Shown here piece after piece: positions 1 through 11,538 of a DNA stretch of 64,000 nucleotides; the first letter of the stretch is position 1, and each line of letters starts with the position of its first letter. The position numbers and the translations under genes were made by a program. The notes beneath the pieces are model-generated. The model was not told the origin of the DNA. It saw only the letters and a list, made by a program, of their open reading frames with translations, and ran no database searches. Source of the DNA: Rhypophila decipiens (lineage: Eukaryota > Ascomycota > Sordariomycetes > Sordariales > Naviculisporaceae); the NCBI GenBank assembly GCA_033297075.1, contig MU858106.1, positions 62,001 to 126,000 on the forward strand, in the 5' to 3' direction.

Positions 1-554
1 AAGATATTGTCGAGGCAACTCATGAATAAGAGGAAACAAATGGGAGTTCCCATGATCATCGCCGCTTTTCTCCCATATCCATCGTCATCTGAAGATTTCA
101 ATTCTGTGATGTCAGAATGTTAGCGAGATGGTCGGGATGAAAGATGAGGGATGCTAAATCACTCGGGATCGGATGCATGATGCAATTTCAGCTCTGGGGA
201 CGAACAGACCGAGTATGGGGCTGGCTCCTAATAACTACGAGAAATTATGGCTTGTCTAGACTTCATTGTCACTTCATCTGCTCAATTTTGTACTATGAAG
301 CCACTAATGGTACGGGTGATCGTTGTGTTCCCATCTTGTCATGTAGCTTGGCTGATGAATTTAGACACCAAAGAACTATCCATAGATGAATCAACTGTTT
401 GACAAAAGATATCTCAACAACAAGGGAGTATATATATATATATATATATTGAGCAACGAAATGACGGTAATTAAAAAAAAAACTACGGCAAAAAGGTATG
501 ACCAAAAAGAAGAAAAAAGTACAATCCGACAGATCAACAAACAGACAGCCAAAC
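1..554. other. Left-edge intergenic stretch
   Basis: No gene is supported here. Short frames on both strands lack codon character and homology I can recognise. The one structured item is a (TA)11 microsatellite at about 429-450. The right part is the 3' flank of the minus-strand BTB-like gene that ends at 555. Confidence 0.6.
429..450. repeat. (TA)n microsatellite
   Basis: About eleven uninterrupted TA dinucleotides in the 3' flank of the BTB-like gene. It is a simple repeat with no evident coding role. Confidence 0.9.
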
Positions 555-2275
555 TCACCCCCCACCCAAAAACCCCCTCTGGGCATTCCTAACCTGCTCC
601 GAGCTCATAGCATCCAGCTTGACCGGAACAAGAACACACTCGACACTGGCCTTGCCATTCTTGACGCCCTGGATCCTCAACCTCCACAAGCCATTCCTAA
701 CAACCCACTCCTCTCCTTGCGGCGAAATATTACTACCACCGCTTGCAGAATAAGAATCATCCAGCCTCCTCCGCTTCCTCGACTGCGGCTGCAACCCCAT
801 CGCAGAAAACCCCATACTCATAGGCGAGTCCTGCCCCTGCCCTTGTCCCAAAACAACATCCTCCTCATCCTGCAGCGGCGGTACCCAAATCTTGCCATCC
901 AACACAATCGACGCCTCAGGATCCATGATAACCCGAATCAAATCCTCAGCAAGCGGTGTATTCCCCGGCGTAGCGGGCTGACTGCTCGCCCCGCCTTTGG
1001 CCATCAACAACCCCAACGGCTGCGTCGTAGGCGGTAGGTTCAATTTCGTAGCGATAACCTCAAACATCTTGCCGATCCTCATTCTCGCATTTCCTATAAA
1101 CTCTGCCCGGACGCTTGTCCCCCCAGGGCCGAAATGTAATTTTGTTGCTTCCTCGCCTATTTCTAGGACGAGTTCGTAGGGCTTATCGTCCACGTATGGG
1201 CGCGCATATGTCACCCAGCCCGCTAGGGGGTCCAGATTCGTTGGTTCCGGTCCGATGGTGATGCCTGATTTTAGGATATCGCGCAGGCGGAGGACGATCT
1301 CGTCGCGGTTTCGGGACTGGTTGTAGGATATGTGGTGCGGGATGAGGCGCTGCTCTAGGCCTTTAAAGTTGAAGTAGCGGGCGTCGCGGAGGAGCTCGGC
1401 GCGATGGGTCTCGGAGCGGATGTTGATCGGGTAGCCGCGGAGCAGGTGGAGGAGCTCGGCGAATGTCTCTGCGCTGCGCTGGGGGACGCTGGGGGGCATG
1501 ATGGATGGTGGGCGGAGGAGGCCTTCCCTGTCGAGGCCGGGGAATAGGTCTTCGGGCGTGGAAAAGAAGATTGCGAATCCGAGGGAGAAGAAGTTGGGCG
1601 TGTTGCCCGGGTCTGAGAAGAGCTCGCGCGGGATTTGGAATTCTCGGTGGCCTACGGATGTGAAGACGGATTCTTCGTAGAGCTGGGACATTAATTTGGG
1701 GACTGGGAATTGTTAGTTGAGTTTGATGGTTGCTGCTTGGGGGGACTGGGAGCTCACGGCTGTAGAATTGGGCATCGGCAAAGAGCCGCACAAAGTGAGT
1801 GGCATCGCGCGGCTGGACGTGATAGCCCTGGAGATGGAGTGATATGTCCCTAAAGGTGACGGGGTCTCTGTCGATGTACAGAGTCCGGATTGCGGTACCA
1901 ATATCCTCGCCATTTTCTTGAGCTTGTCGGATTTGGTTCTCAAAGTATTGTGAAAAGTAGGATGGTGCTGGTGATGAGTTAGTGCCAGCGCAGAATGAGA
2001 TGGGAGTCGGTCAGAGTTGAGAACTCACCATCTGAAGAGATGGATGCGCCCGAGAGTTTGAACAGTTCGCAGCCAATCTGAATGGGAAAGACTCGCTCGT
2101 GAGGCAAAATTTTTGGTATTTTGGAGACGACCTTGGCGGAAGACTCGGTGATTTGGGCATCGTGGTGGTTGTTTTGCTGATGGTGTTGTGGCGTCTGATG
2201 GGCCATTTGCGACTGCGACTGCGAGTGCCCCAGCCCGAATGAGTGCTCACTGCTCTGCCGCGAATTGGACGCCAT
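555..2275 (-). CDS. Double BTB/POZ (K+-channel tetramerisation-like) domain protein
   Basis: Three exons on the minus strand: 2275-2029, 1967-1758 and 1702-555. Introns are 61 and 55 bp with GTGAGT/CAG and GTGAGC/CAG borders. The joined frame is 1605 nt, giving 534 residues. An N-terminal Gln/Ser/His-rich leader of about 55 residues precedes a segment beginning FPIQIGCELFKLSG and continuing across both introns to the FVRLFADAQFYSLPKL stretch; this reads like a BTB/POZ fold of the channel-tetramerisation type. A second similar unit follows (REFQIPRELF to ARYFNFKGLEQRLIPH), so the protein probably carries two tandem BTB-like units. The C-terminal half has a basic SRKRRRLDD patch that could be a nuclear signal. 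Such proteins usually mediate oligomerisation or act as cullin-3 adaptors; the role here is inferred, not shown. Confidence 0.8.
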
Positions 2276-5200
2276 TATCTCTGATCCAGTGATCCGTTCT
2301 CATCAATTATGAACCGCTCGTTATATCATGTACTGTCGACGTGCGACTTGATTGCGCCAATGCACATCGTCATATCATGAGTTGAAGGATATCGTGCTAT
2401 GGTCATAACATTGTCGTCTCAGTTGCATCGAAATACTGAAACTCTTGTCCGTGAACTTCACCAAAAAGGATGTGGAGCAGACAAAGGGGGTATTATAAAA
2501 ACTCTGATGGGAATAGTTGCACAAGATACGGATACGGATATTATTCTTCTTCAACTTCTGCTCCCTCCTAGCAGCTTCTTCTACGACAAATCCGTTCTCG
2601 AGAAATGCTGAAGCCTGGAAATGTCAGCACAGGGCGGAATCGACCAGAATCGACAGGGGTGTGGCGGACAAGCTTGCCGAGAATGGACTTTTGGAGTCTT
2701 GGTCCTGCAGCTCTGAGGATTGAAGGTGCACCCCCCGTTGTCCGTGCCGTCTCGCGGCTTCTTACCACTTCTTCGTCAAATCCGCTTCAACGGTGAACCC
2801 GTGTGGCTGGAGGGTGGATCCCGATCGACGGGAATGGAAAAGCCCCCGGGCGGGAACCGCTCCCCCACCGGCGGACGCCACACATCCAGTGAATTAAACC
2901 ACCGGGAAGGTGTCGTCTGTTCCCATCGTTGCATCAATCTACAGGCTCTTTCCAGCTTGATGATTGAGGCACAGTGATCAATCAATGCTGTCAGATATTC
3001 CTTCCTGCGTTTCGACTGAACATACTGCAGGGGACTGAAGACCGGCCCTGGTGAAGAGCCTTCCAATTCTTAAGAGCTGGGACTGCCCCTCCAGATGTCA
3101 AACTCGGCATGTCATCTGTTGGTGACCTCCCATCGTTGCACAAGCTCGACCGACCAGCCGGAACGCGGACCACAATTCCTCAGAATTGCCTTTTAAGGAG
3201 AAGAGAAGCAATGGTCCGGCGAAATTGAGGCTCAGACCGTTACCTATCAGATCTTCCTTCCTGCACTGCTAATTGGACCTGTCGCGAGGGTCAGCTTGCA
3301 GGTTATCAATTGAATATTCAACGTACTACATTTTCCACGTGTGGAATATTCGCTAGTAGCGCTACCGAGCTGGCGGTTGTTTCGGACTGAGGCAGGGCTT
3401 CATGATATCCCGACCTAGTTTCCCAGTTCTGCTATTCTTCCCTCTTTAAATATTCTCTCTGCTCAAATCTGACAACCTGACGACATCCTGCCAAGACTTA
3501 TCTAGTACCACAGCGCAAAAGCAGCTTCTCAACCCTTGAGATGGGACATATTTCCAGCAACTTCTGAAACAATTGCTCGTACAAAGCCCATAGCTGATCA
3601 ACTTCCATTTGATATTTCGGGAGAGGATTCACAATTCACAGCCGAACTTCAGCCGCATACATAATCTGGGGTAAAATTTTGAGGAGGACGAAAACGAGAC
3701 ATATTTCCTTGTTGGGAAGCTATTGGTGAGGTGGTGCCTGACATTGCCGGGTTTAACAGGCAACAGGTTTTGGTTTGCCCTTGGCGTAACCACCAACCTC
3801 AGTCTTCAGCATATGCTACGATCGCAGCACATGAGGTTCTACATCTCCGTGTCCATGAGCCCCCTGAAGAACTTGGGAAGTAGGATCATCGGTATAAGAG
3901 TTCATTGAGTAATTGTTTCCTCTTCGCTAGCTTAGTTCGTGACAGGACATGGTACTTTGCTCGGTTACGTCTTGGTCTGCTTCTCTTTCTGGTCCCTTAT
4001 GCCTCAAAGCATAGAGGGTTGTTAGTATTATCGTGTACTAACAAGCCAAGAGGTCACTCGGACACACTTCATTAAGTGGTTTGGATTGCAGGATAGTCAA
4101 CTACTTCCTACTCGTCAGGGCTAAAAAAGACCGCCCACTTCTTGACAGGAGGCAACAAGTAGCTGATATTTTTTTTATCTAGGAATAGTCTGAGAGGTTG
4201 AAATTGACAAGTACCATCCATGTTTATGGCTTCACAAGTTGGTTCATTTCTCCCAGTTCACATCCCGGAGGAATCTCGGCCGTGGTTTGACATATGCTCT
4301 CTTTCAACGAGTCCCTGTTTCAAAGACATTGAAGAAGGCACGGGCAAGTCCTCTTTGAGAAAGAGTTATATCCTCACCGAGACCGAGATAAAGGCGGCTG
4401 ATGGGGGATGAAGAGAGTGGCCTGAATTAGGAGAGCAGGATATATATGTGCATTGTCGACGTCCGGGTCGTCAGTCTGTTTTCTACTGTAGCTTGTTAGC
4501 CCAAGGTTAATAAGATTCTGGTTTGAGGCTCAGCTCATACTGGAGAAGGCCTCAAGAGCGGAGAGTAAGAGAACAGGAGTCATGATCTAGGGAAGAACCT
4601 AATTATATCTTAATTACTCAACCTGCTATCAGAGGAATTGAGCAACGTAGTAGTATGAAACAAGATACTGGAGCACGGAGGTTCTTTGTTTGGTTCTCTC
4701 AGTTCCTTTATCCCCTATGAGATAAATCATCCTTTATAGTGTAAAGCCTGTATGAATACCCCCTTCAACAAAAATGCTCGGAGATATCTTGCTTAACTGA
4801 GCTACATATGACATTATGTGAATCTCTCTGAAAAGCTCAGTCAAGGAGATATGAGTCATTTTTGCCAGTTTGAATCTGTTGAGTATGCTGCTCAGCTTCC
4901 ATCACATCCCGCTCAAATCGTGACAGTTTCATCATGTATGTGGATGAATGTTTCAGAGTTTACAGGAAACCAAAACTTTATTTTTGGATTGAAGATACCT
5001 ACCTACAAGTGAAGGCATACCTCAGAAACAGATGTTAGCGACCTAAGCCTATATCAGGTTAATTTCTGGGTTTCTTTCTTACTGGTGTTTGCCAGAAGAT
5101 ACATATCAACCATCAAACTTTTCTTCCACGACAGATCTCGCAAGCAAAATCCAAACCTTGAAAATAAAAACATCATCATATAGAGCAATCTAGACCTGAT

Positions 5201-5932
5201 GCCGGCAAGGTACATCAAGGAAACGCACAAATCACAGCAGCAGCTGCTATCCGACCCGGGCCTTCCTGGTGGGCTATCCCATACACCGCCGTACTTGATG
5301 CTCCCGATCACTGTCCTCAATAGATTCCTGTGTCCATTTACTTCCCACTCCTCGGTCCGTCGTCCTCCAAGAATTCGGTGGTGTTGGCATCATATCAACT
5401 AACGAGGAGAAAACTCAAAAGTCATAAACTCTTCAAGAAGCCAAAGAGCAGGCAGAACTACCTTAGGTATGAAGTGTAACAATAAAACCAAAATTGTATA
5501 TGAGGGTTAAGAATACTTGACGGACGGTACAAACAAAAAGCCAAAAAGCTCCAGGCGCCGAGGATTTCCCACCGGACCCCTGACCCGATCCATCCGTTTG
5601 TCTGTCTGTTCCGGTCTGCTGAAAATGCGCATGTACGCCAAAGACAGAAAACCAACTGAGACAGTCAACCAAGCCAACCAGCCAGCCAGGATTGTGCACA
5701 GTTCTGTAGAATGGGTGAACAGACAGCGACAAAACGCCAGCCCATGGAGTAAAGCATAACAAGCAAACAGGAAACAGGAAAATAACTAGAAAACAGTCAC
5801 CGAGAAAACAACAGGAACACAATCATCCCTCTCCAGTCCTACAGCCTTACAACAACAACAAATCTAGCCATCACCACACACACAACACACATTTTGATCC
5901 CCTCCACTAATTACTTCCAACTGTTGGTTGTA
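2276..5932. other. 3.6-kb gene-free interval
   Basis: Only short frames below about 120 codons occur and none carries a motif I recognise. Base composition is mixed and shows no obvious repeat-induced mutation. It presumably holds the promoter of the BTB-like gene at its left and the 3' flank of the coiled-coil gene at its right. I see no tRNA, no long tandem repeat and no terminal inverted repeats. Confidence 0.5.
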
Positions 5933-8251
5933 TCATGACCTCACCCTCCTCATCCCCGAGACACCAGGGACAGCAGCCGGCGCACTAACAGTCCTGCTCT
6001 CCACCAACCCACCCCCCTCCATCCGCTTCCTAGGCGTAATCGCACTGTTCGCACTTGCAGCAGTCCCAGTCCCAGGACCCCTGCCTACACTCCTAGCCCG
6101 CCCCCTGCGCTCCCTAATCTGCGCCAAAGCCTGCTCCCTAGTCATAGTCGGCGTCAGGGCAGGGTTATTCACGTCAAAAGAGGGTTGATCCCCCGGCAGC
6201 CTGGTCATGGACGGCGTGCGTTGGAGCTTCATTATCCGCTGGGCCATGCTTGGATCAGAGGTTTCTTCCCGCAAGGGCACTTTGGTAGTTGTTACTGTCG
6301 AGGTTGTGCTTGATTTTTTTATGCCGATAGGTATGGCGTTGCTTGTGCTTGTCCTTGCAGACGAGTAATGTGTGGCCGAGGTGTGGGGACGGGACATGGA
6401 TAGGATTGCGCTTGATCGGGCTAGGAGGTCTTCTTCCTCGTCTTCTTGTTGGTCCCGTTGGTGTTGCGACTGGGCTGGTTGGTATTCCTCTGTTTGGGCG
6501 CGTGATGTTCGTCGCGGGAGGTGAGATTGCGATGTTGTTACTGGTATGTTGGAGAGAGCATCTCCCATGCTTAGTCGCTGGGTTGGGCTATACTCTCCTG
6601 TTGTCATTGTTGTCATGGTAGTTTGGGTATCCGCATCGTCGTCGTCTTGGTTGTGGTTGTGGAGCGAAGGAGGAGGCGGGGATTCTATTTCGGGCTCCAA
6701 GTGGATTGGGTGCGCCTGGGGCTGGGCATGCACAATGTGGCCGGGCGTGGTGGGGATATTGAAAATAATAGACTGTCTGTCTCGATGTTCGGCGTCCAGA
6801 AGAGACAGCAACGAGGTGCGTGGTGGCTTTGCTGACACGGCAAAATCGGGGGGCTCGACCGAGGGCGTGCGAGCGTACACGGCGGGCATGTGCTCTGCCG
6901 GTGTTGGAGGCTGGCTCGCTCCGCTCGATGCACTGTCCTCGGCAGGGTGCTCGATGGACGGGAGAGGTAGCTCCGAGACCGAGACTCTCAGGGGCGCCAA
7001 CTCAGCCTCGTGCTGTGTGATGGTACGAAAGATGCCCTCGGCTGGGATGAAAACCGCGCTTCGTCTGAGCTCGCCCTCGCCTCTGAGCCTTTCCGTCTTG
7101 GACCGTTTTGGGGCCGGTTGAGGAGTCGGAGAAGCTGAGACATTCTCGCTAAGAATCAGCATATCTCCGGCATCGACAATCCGCGATGCGCTGGTCCGTT
7201 TGCGGCTGCTGTTGGGTTTGACTGTGCTCCCTCTTAGGTGGGAGCGGAATTTGGAGCACGGGCAGAGCTTCAGCTGGCATTCCACTTCCAAGAATTGAAC
7301 GTGGTCGACAGCCCGATCGGCTCTCTGTTTCTCCCACTGCCAGAGACGCGTGAGCTCCTCGATCTCGGCCTCGCTGGTGGCCGAGTATTTGACGTCGACT
7401 ATGCTGATATCAGACAGCCGTGATGTCTTCTTGGGCGAGGCAAACTCGTCGTCGGCCGCCTGTCCTTCAGATGGTGGAAGCGGCAGCTTCCCTTCGGCCG
7501 CTATCCGCGCAACATCCTCCTCATTCTTCGCGAGTGTCTTGAAGGCGTCCCGTTCTTGTTCCAGCATCTTGACCCTCTCCAATGCCTGGTCGAGCTGTTC
7601 CTGAACCCCGACCAGACTGTACCGGGCGGCAAATGCTTCTTGCTCGCGGGCCTTGCCCCTCTCTCGCTCTCGCTCGAGTTCGTCTTCGACCGATTTTTGT
7701 GTCGTCCGAGCCGACTTGAGCTCTTCTTGAAGTTTTACTAGTGCGCTCTGGGCCTTGAACGTCTCTTTCCTGGCTCGCCTGATTTCCTTTTCCCATAATG
7801 CTTGAGTGTGTGCGTGTGTCTCTTTTGCGCGTCCGTAATTTTCCTGTTGATTCATCGTCAGTCTGTTTCAATCTTTTCCTAAAAAGAAGGGATGGCGCAC
7901 CATAACAGTCTCAAGCCTCTCACCAACCCTCCTTTCCCTCTCCTTTCCTTCCTCAATGTGTCTCTTCAATAACCTTACTTCCTCCCTGTACCGGCGCATT
8001 TCGGTCTCGGCCTCCTCGCGGCCCAGCATGGCGCGCTTGAGTGCGGCGTCGGCCGTCTTGCGCTCGAGTTGTTTGGACTGCATCGCGAGTGTGTTGAACT
8101 GTGAAATCTTATCGTGGACTGAGCTGTCGCGCCCTCCTGCTTCGTCGCCACCTCGATGGCGGAGCGTACCGAAGAGTGGAGAATCCGATCGCTGTGGATT
8201 GTGCGAGATTGGGTGCAGCGCGCCGTGGCTACTGCCAGGAGAGAAATCCAT
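5933..8251 (-). CDS. Coiled-coil protein with long disordered C-terminus, function unknown
   Basis: Two exons: 8251-7901 and 7843-5933, separated by a 57-bp intron with donor GTGCGC, a CTGAC branch point and an ACAG acceptor. Product 753 residues. Residues about 45-240 are strongly heptad-like and rich in Glu, Arg and Lys (KISQFNTLAMQSKQLERK onward), indicating a long parallel coiled coil. Next comes a Cys-containing segment (LCPCSKFRSHLRG) and then about 500 residues rich in Ser, Thr, Pro and Gln, with acidic runs and a basic C-terminus. Using the in-frame ATG of the downstream exon alone would lose the first half of the coiled coil, so the spliced start is preferred. I do not recognise the family. 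The architecture suits a cytoskeletal or spindle-pole scaffold, but that is only a guess. Confidence 0.75.
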
Positions 8252-9241
8252 AGTGTTTTAATTAAATATGGATCTCTCTGGTCGTTGAATGAGTCGTCAA
8301 GATTTGTTAATTTGGTACCAGGCGACGCGTGCAATTCGTCGGTTGGTAGTGTCGAAACGGTTTCGTTTGTAGTGCGTAGATTGGGGGGGCTTTTTGCTCC
8401 GGCCCTTGTGGCTTGAGCAAATGTCAAGATGACGACGTGCACTTGGGAGTCGACCTAGGATTGTCGCTGGTGTCCACTGCGATCCGCCGTTGTTGAATCG
8501 AGATGGGGTGGGATATCGTGCCGCCAAGACTAAGATGGTGCTTTTGCATCGGCGTGTTTTGTTCGAGTTGAGGTGGACGCTGGTATAACTGTTTTCGTTC
8601 CCTAAAAGGTGTCTCGATGGGCGGGCGCACTTGGAATTCGCAAGCAAGCAATGAGGCGTGCGACATGCAGAAGCCGATGACCTCAAAATTTGACAGGGTT
8701 CTGTATATTTACGCTCTGTCCCTTCTGGGTGCTGGGTAAGCACTGGGATGAGGCGGGTTTGACCAACCAAAACTCCGGGGCATCTTGGCGCTGTTGTCAG
8801 GGCGACGCGACTTGTGCTCCAGTGCACAACAGCCTTGCAGAAGTTGCAGTTCCAGAAGGGGTCCCCACTGAAGAGCACGGTCCAATGAAATGACGACAAT
8901 GGCGTAACCCCCGTCGGCTAGTCCCAATTGAAGCTGGGGAAGTACATTTTCCGAAGCACCGTAATGAGCAGTGGAAGAAGGCATCCCACTTGCCCGGGTC
9001 GACTTCAGCCTTGCATAACCGTTGCAATCTGGCAATATACAGCTGTTGCGACTTTGCACAGAGTCCGGATTTCTGTCCGGTTACACTGATTTTTTTTTTT
9101 CTTTTGTTGCGTGTTCTTCTCAACCGGACCGTCAGCCTCGGCCACTTGATCCAGCTCCCTCGACCCCTGAGACGAAAGCGCTATCATCCCTTTTACACCA
9201 CCAGTTCACCCAAAGAAAGGAGAAAAGATCCAAGTCGCAGA
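8252..9241. promoter_or_regulatory. Divergent intergenic region, coiled-coil gene / neuferricin-like gene
   Basis: The two flanking genes point away from each other, so this 990-bp stretch must contain both promoters and 5' leaders. A T-rich tract at about 9089-9103 lies 140 bp before the ATG of the right-hand gene. A 200-codon open frame on the minus strand (8297-8899) has no domain character and is treated as chance. Confidence 0.45.
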
Positions 9242-10136
9242 ATGGCAGAACCAACAACCCGTCGGCGCAAGCCAGATGCCCAACTCCATCCCAGAATCAC
9301 CGAGCTCTCCGACTCCGAAGACCTCCCCTCCGGCGACGACATCTCCCAGACCAAACCAGCACGCACACGAGCAAAGATCGACGATGAAGACCGCACCACA
9401 ACAGGCTCGATCCTCGTCGACATTCTCCGCGTCATAACCTTCTTATTCCTGGCCTCTTCCTCGCTGAGCTACCTCATCTCCGGCGGCGAGTCCTTCTTCT
9501 GGGGCATGACCAACCCCCCCAACTACCTAAAGGCCACCTGGTGGAAATCTAAATTCGTACGTCGTCCCTTCCTCCCCCCCCCCCCCCCTTTCAGCCTTCC
9601 CATCTTACTTCCGTGTGTGTGTTTAGAGCGGCCCCCTCTATCTAACCCCAGCCGAACTATCCCAATACGACGGCACCGACCCAACCAAACCAATCTACCT
9701 AGCCATAAACGGCAGCATATACGACGTCTCCTCCAACGCGCGAACCTACGGCCCAGGCGGCTCCTACCACTGGTTCGCAGGCTGTGACGCGTCCCGCGCC
9801 TACGTAACGGGGTGCTTCGCAGAAGACCGCACCCCCGACATGAGAGGGGTAGAAGAAATGTACCTCCCCATTGACGACCCCAAAATCGACAAGTTCTGGA
9901 CAAAGGAAGAGTTTGAGGCGATGAGGGAGAAGGAGCTGCAAGAGGCGTTGAAAAAGGTGCATGATGGGCTGGATCACTGGGTCAAGTTTTTTAAGAATAG
10001 TAAAAAGTATGCTTTTGTGGGCTATGTGAAGCGGCCCAAGGGGTGGCCTGGTACTGAGCCTAGGAGGAAGTTGTGTTCTGAGGCTGCGAAGGGGCGGAAG
10101 AGGAGGGAGATTCCCAAGGAGGGTGATGGGAAATAA
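9242..10136 (+). CDS. Cytochrome b5-like/MAPR-family membrane protein, neuferricin (CYB5D2)-like
   Basis: Two exons: 9242-9556 and 9627-10136, joined across a 70-bp intron (GTACGT/TTTAG). Product 274 residues. Residues 1-56 are polar. Residues 57-79 form one membrane segment (ILVDILRVITFLFLASSSLS). The heme/steroid-binding cytochrome b5 fold follows from about residue 108, with YGPGGSYHWFAGCDASRA at 146-163 matching the MAPR/neuferricin signature, in which Tyr rather than paired His is the expected heme ligand. The C-terminal HWVKFFKNSKKYAFVGYV and KLCSEA elements resemble neuferricin more than the shorter Dap1/PGRMC1 proteins. It probably binds heme at the ER or another endomembrane. The intron contains a run of 15 C. 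An earlier TTTCAG acceptor in it would shift the frame and is not used. Confidence 0.85.
9574..9588 (+). repeat. Poly-C tract in intron
   Basis: Fifteen consecutive C residues sit inside the intron of the neuferricin-like gene, between its donor and branch region. They act as part of a pyrimidine-rich stretch ahead of two candidate acceptors. Confidence 0.9.
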
Positions 10137-10860
10137 ATAGGACTTGGACTTAGTTCTTGTGGGAGGGAGGAGGATCCTAGAGATTGGTGGTTTGGTTTAT
10201 ATATATGTTGGGTTCACATCTTTTTTTTTCCTTGGAAAGTTGGTAGGGTTGGACAGTAAATTGGATACATTGATTAAAAGAATGTTCAAATCGAATTGCA
10301 GGTGGATGCATCAATAGACTTGTTAGAACATTGAGCGGCTGGTTATGTGGCTTCTTGATGTCAATGCGGTCGAGAGGAATCACACGTGTTCAGCACTGAG
10401 ATAGATGATGACTCTAAAAGGTGTCCTTGATGCATATGTATTTATAAGAACAACACGCCCATACGGTAGTGTATTCGGATGACGATGACTATGAATGGAT
10501 GGCTCGTTCATATACAAAGTGATGTTGAGGATGGTCAGGTGTCGTCTCGAAGGAAGAAAAGGTTTAAAAAATGACAAAAGAGAATTAGAAAAATGACGCC
10601 AAGTCAACCGAAAATAAACATCCATTGCAAAATGACAGCCCCGAAACTGCGGTCTAACCAGATCCAAAAGATTTTGCAACTGCTCAATTACCGTCTCACG
10701 CTACTCTCAAACAAAAGGTTGGTGCCGTCCCGCCGACCCAAGGTATCATACCAGAAGAAGAAAAAGGAAAAAAAACATATTAAGACCAGACAGCCAGCCT
10801 TGCCCACTGTCCTATTTATTGATATCATCACCGCTACACAATTCCACACATTCTCTCTCA
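10137..10860. other. Convergent 3' flanks, no gene seen
   Basis: This stretch separates the 3' ends of the neuferricin-like gene (plus) and the cupredoxin gene (minus). It contains short A/T-rich runs that may include polyadenylation signals of either gene. No coding frame has recognisable content. Confidence 0.55.
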
Positions 10861-11538
10861 TTACAAAAGGAGAGCGGCGAAACCAGCGGCGGCGAGGAGG
10901 ACGGTGGAAGGAGCAACGAGCATGCCGGCACCAGCACCTTGGGCACCGGTATCGGCCGCACCTCCGTCGGAAGTGCCGTTGGTGGCGTCGGTCTGGCCAG
11001 GTGTGCCGCCCGTAGCACCGCCCGTGGGGAGCTCGGTGGTGGCGCCCTTGGCGAGTTCCTTGTAGGCGGCGAGAGTGCGATTGGGGTTGGCAGCAGGCCT
11101 GAAAGGAGGAGAGTTGTTAGTATGAAGACAGGATTAAATAGCTGTTGATAGAACTCACTTATTAATAACCATGGCCATGCCAGACTCGCAGTGGTTTCCC
11201 TTGGCGCAGTAAATCCACAATGGCTGGGTGTTGTTGATCATGATGGAGTAGACGGCGCGCATGCCCATGGCTTCGCTGGCAGCGGCGGGGATGAAGCCCG
11301 AGTGGAAGCCTGTGATGTTGCTGTTTTGGGAGATGGGCGAGCAGGGCTTGTCGAACGTCGACTGCGTGGCCGTGTGGTTTCCTGAAAAGAACTGGAACTG
11401 CACCATGTCGCCTACTGCGGCTGTGAGGTCGCTGGGCTCATATGTGAGCGAGTTGTTGACGCCGACCTTGACGACGTGAACCGTTTGGGCTGATGCCAAG
11501 CTGGCGAGAGCAGCGAGAGCGAGAGTTGAGAACTGCAT
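10861..11538 (-). CDS. Secreted GPI-anchored cupredoxin-like (extracellular serine-rich) protein
   Basis: Two exons: 11538-11159 and 11098-10861, with a 60-bp intron (GTGAGT, a CTAAC branch point, TTTCAG). Product 205 residues. Residues 1-17 are a signal peptide ending in ASA before Gln. Residues about 18-130 form a plastocyanin-like cupredoxin fold. Likely type I copper ligands are the His of SGNHTATQS and the Cys, His and Met of YCAKGNHCESGM. Next comes a Gly/Thr-rich linker with NGT sequons. The last residues (MLVAPSTVLLAAAGFAALLL) are a short hydrophobic tail following small residues, typical of GPI attachment. The family is common on fungal cell surfaces; its electron-transfer role is generally inferred from the fold. 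The upstream 110 in-frame codons before ATG 11538 lack a signal peptide and are treated as leader. Confidence 0.88.

Noticed and set aside
498..1037. 179-codon plus-strand frame
   Set aside because: Antisense shadow of the third exon of the BTB-like gene.
8297..8899. 200-codon minus-strand frame upstream of the coiled-coil gene
   Set aside because: No domain, unusual Ser/Arg/Cys content, and it lies in the promoter interval of the coiled-coil gene.
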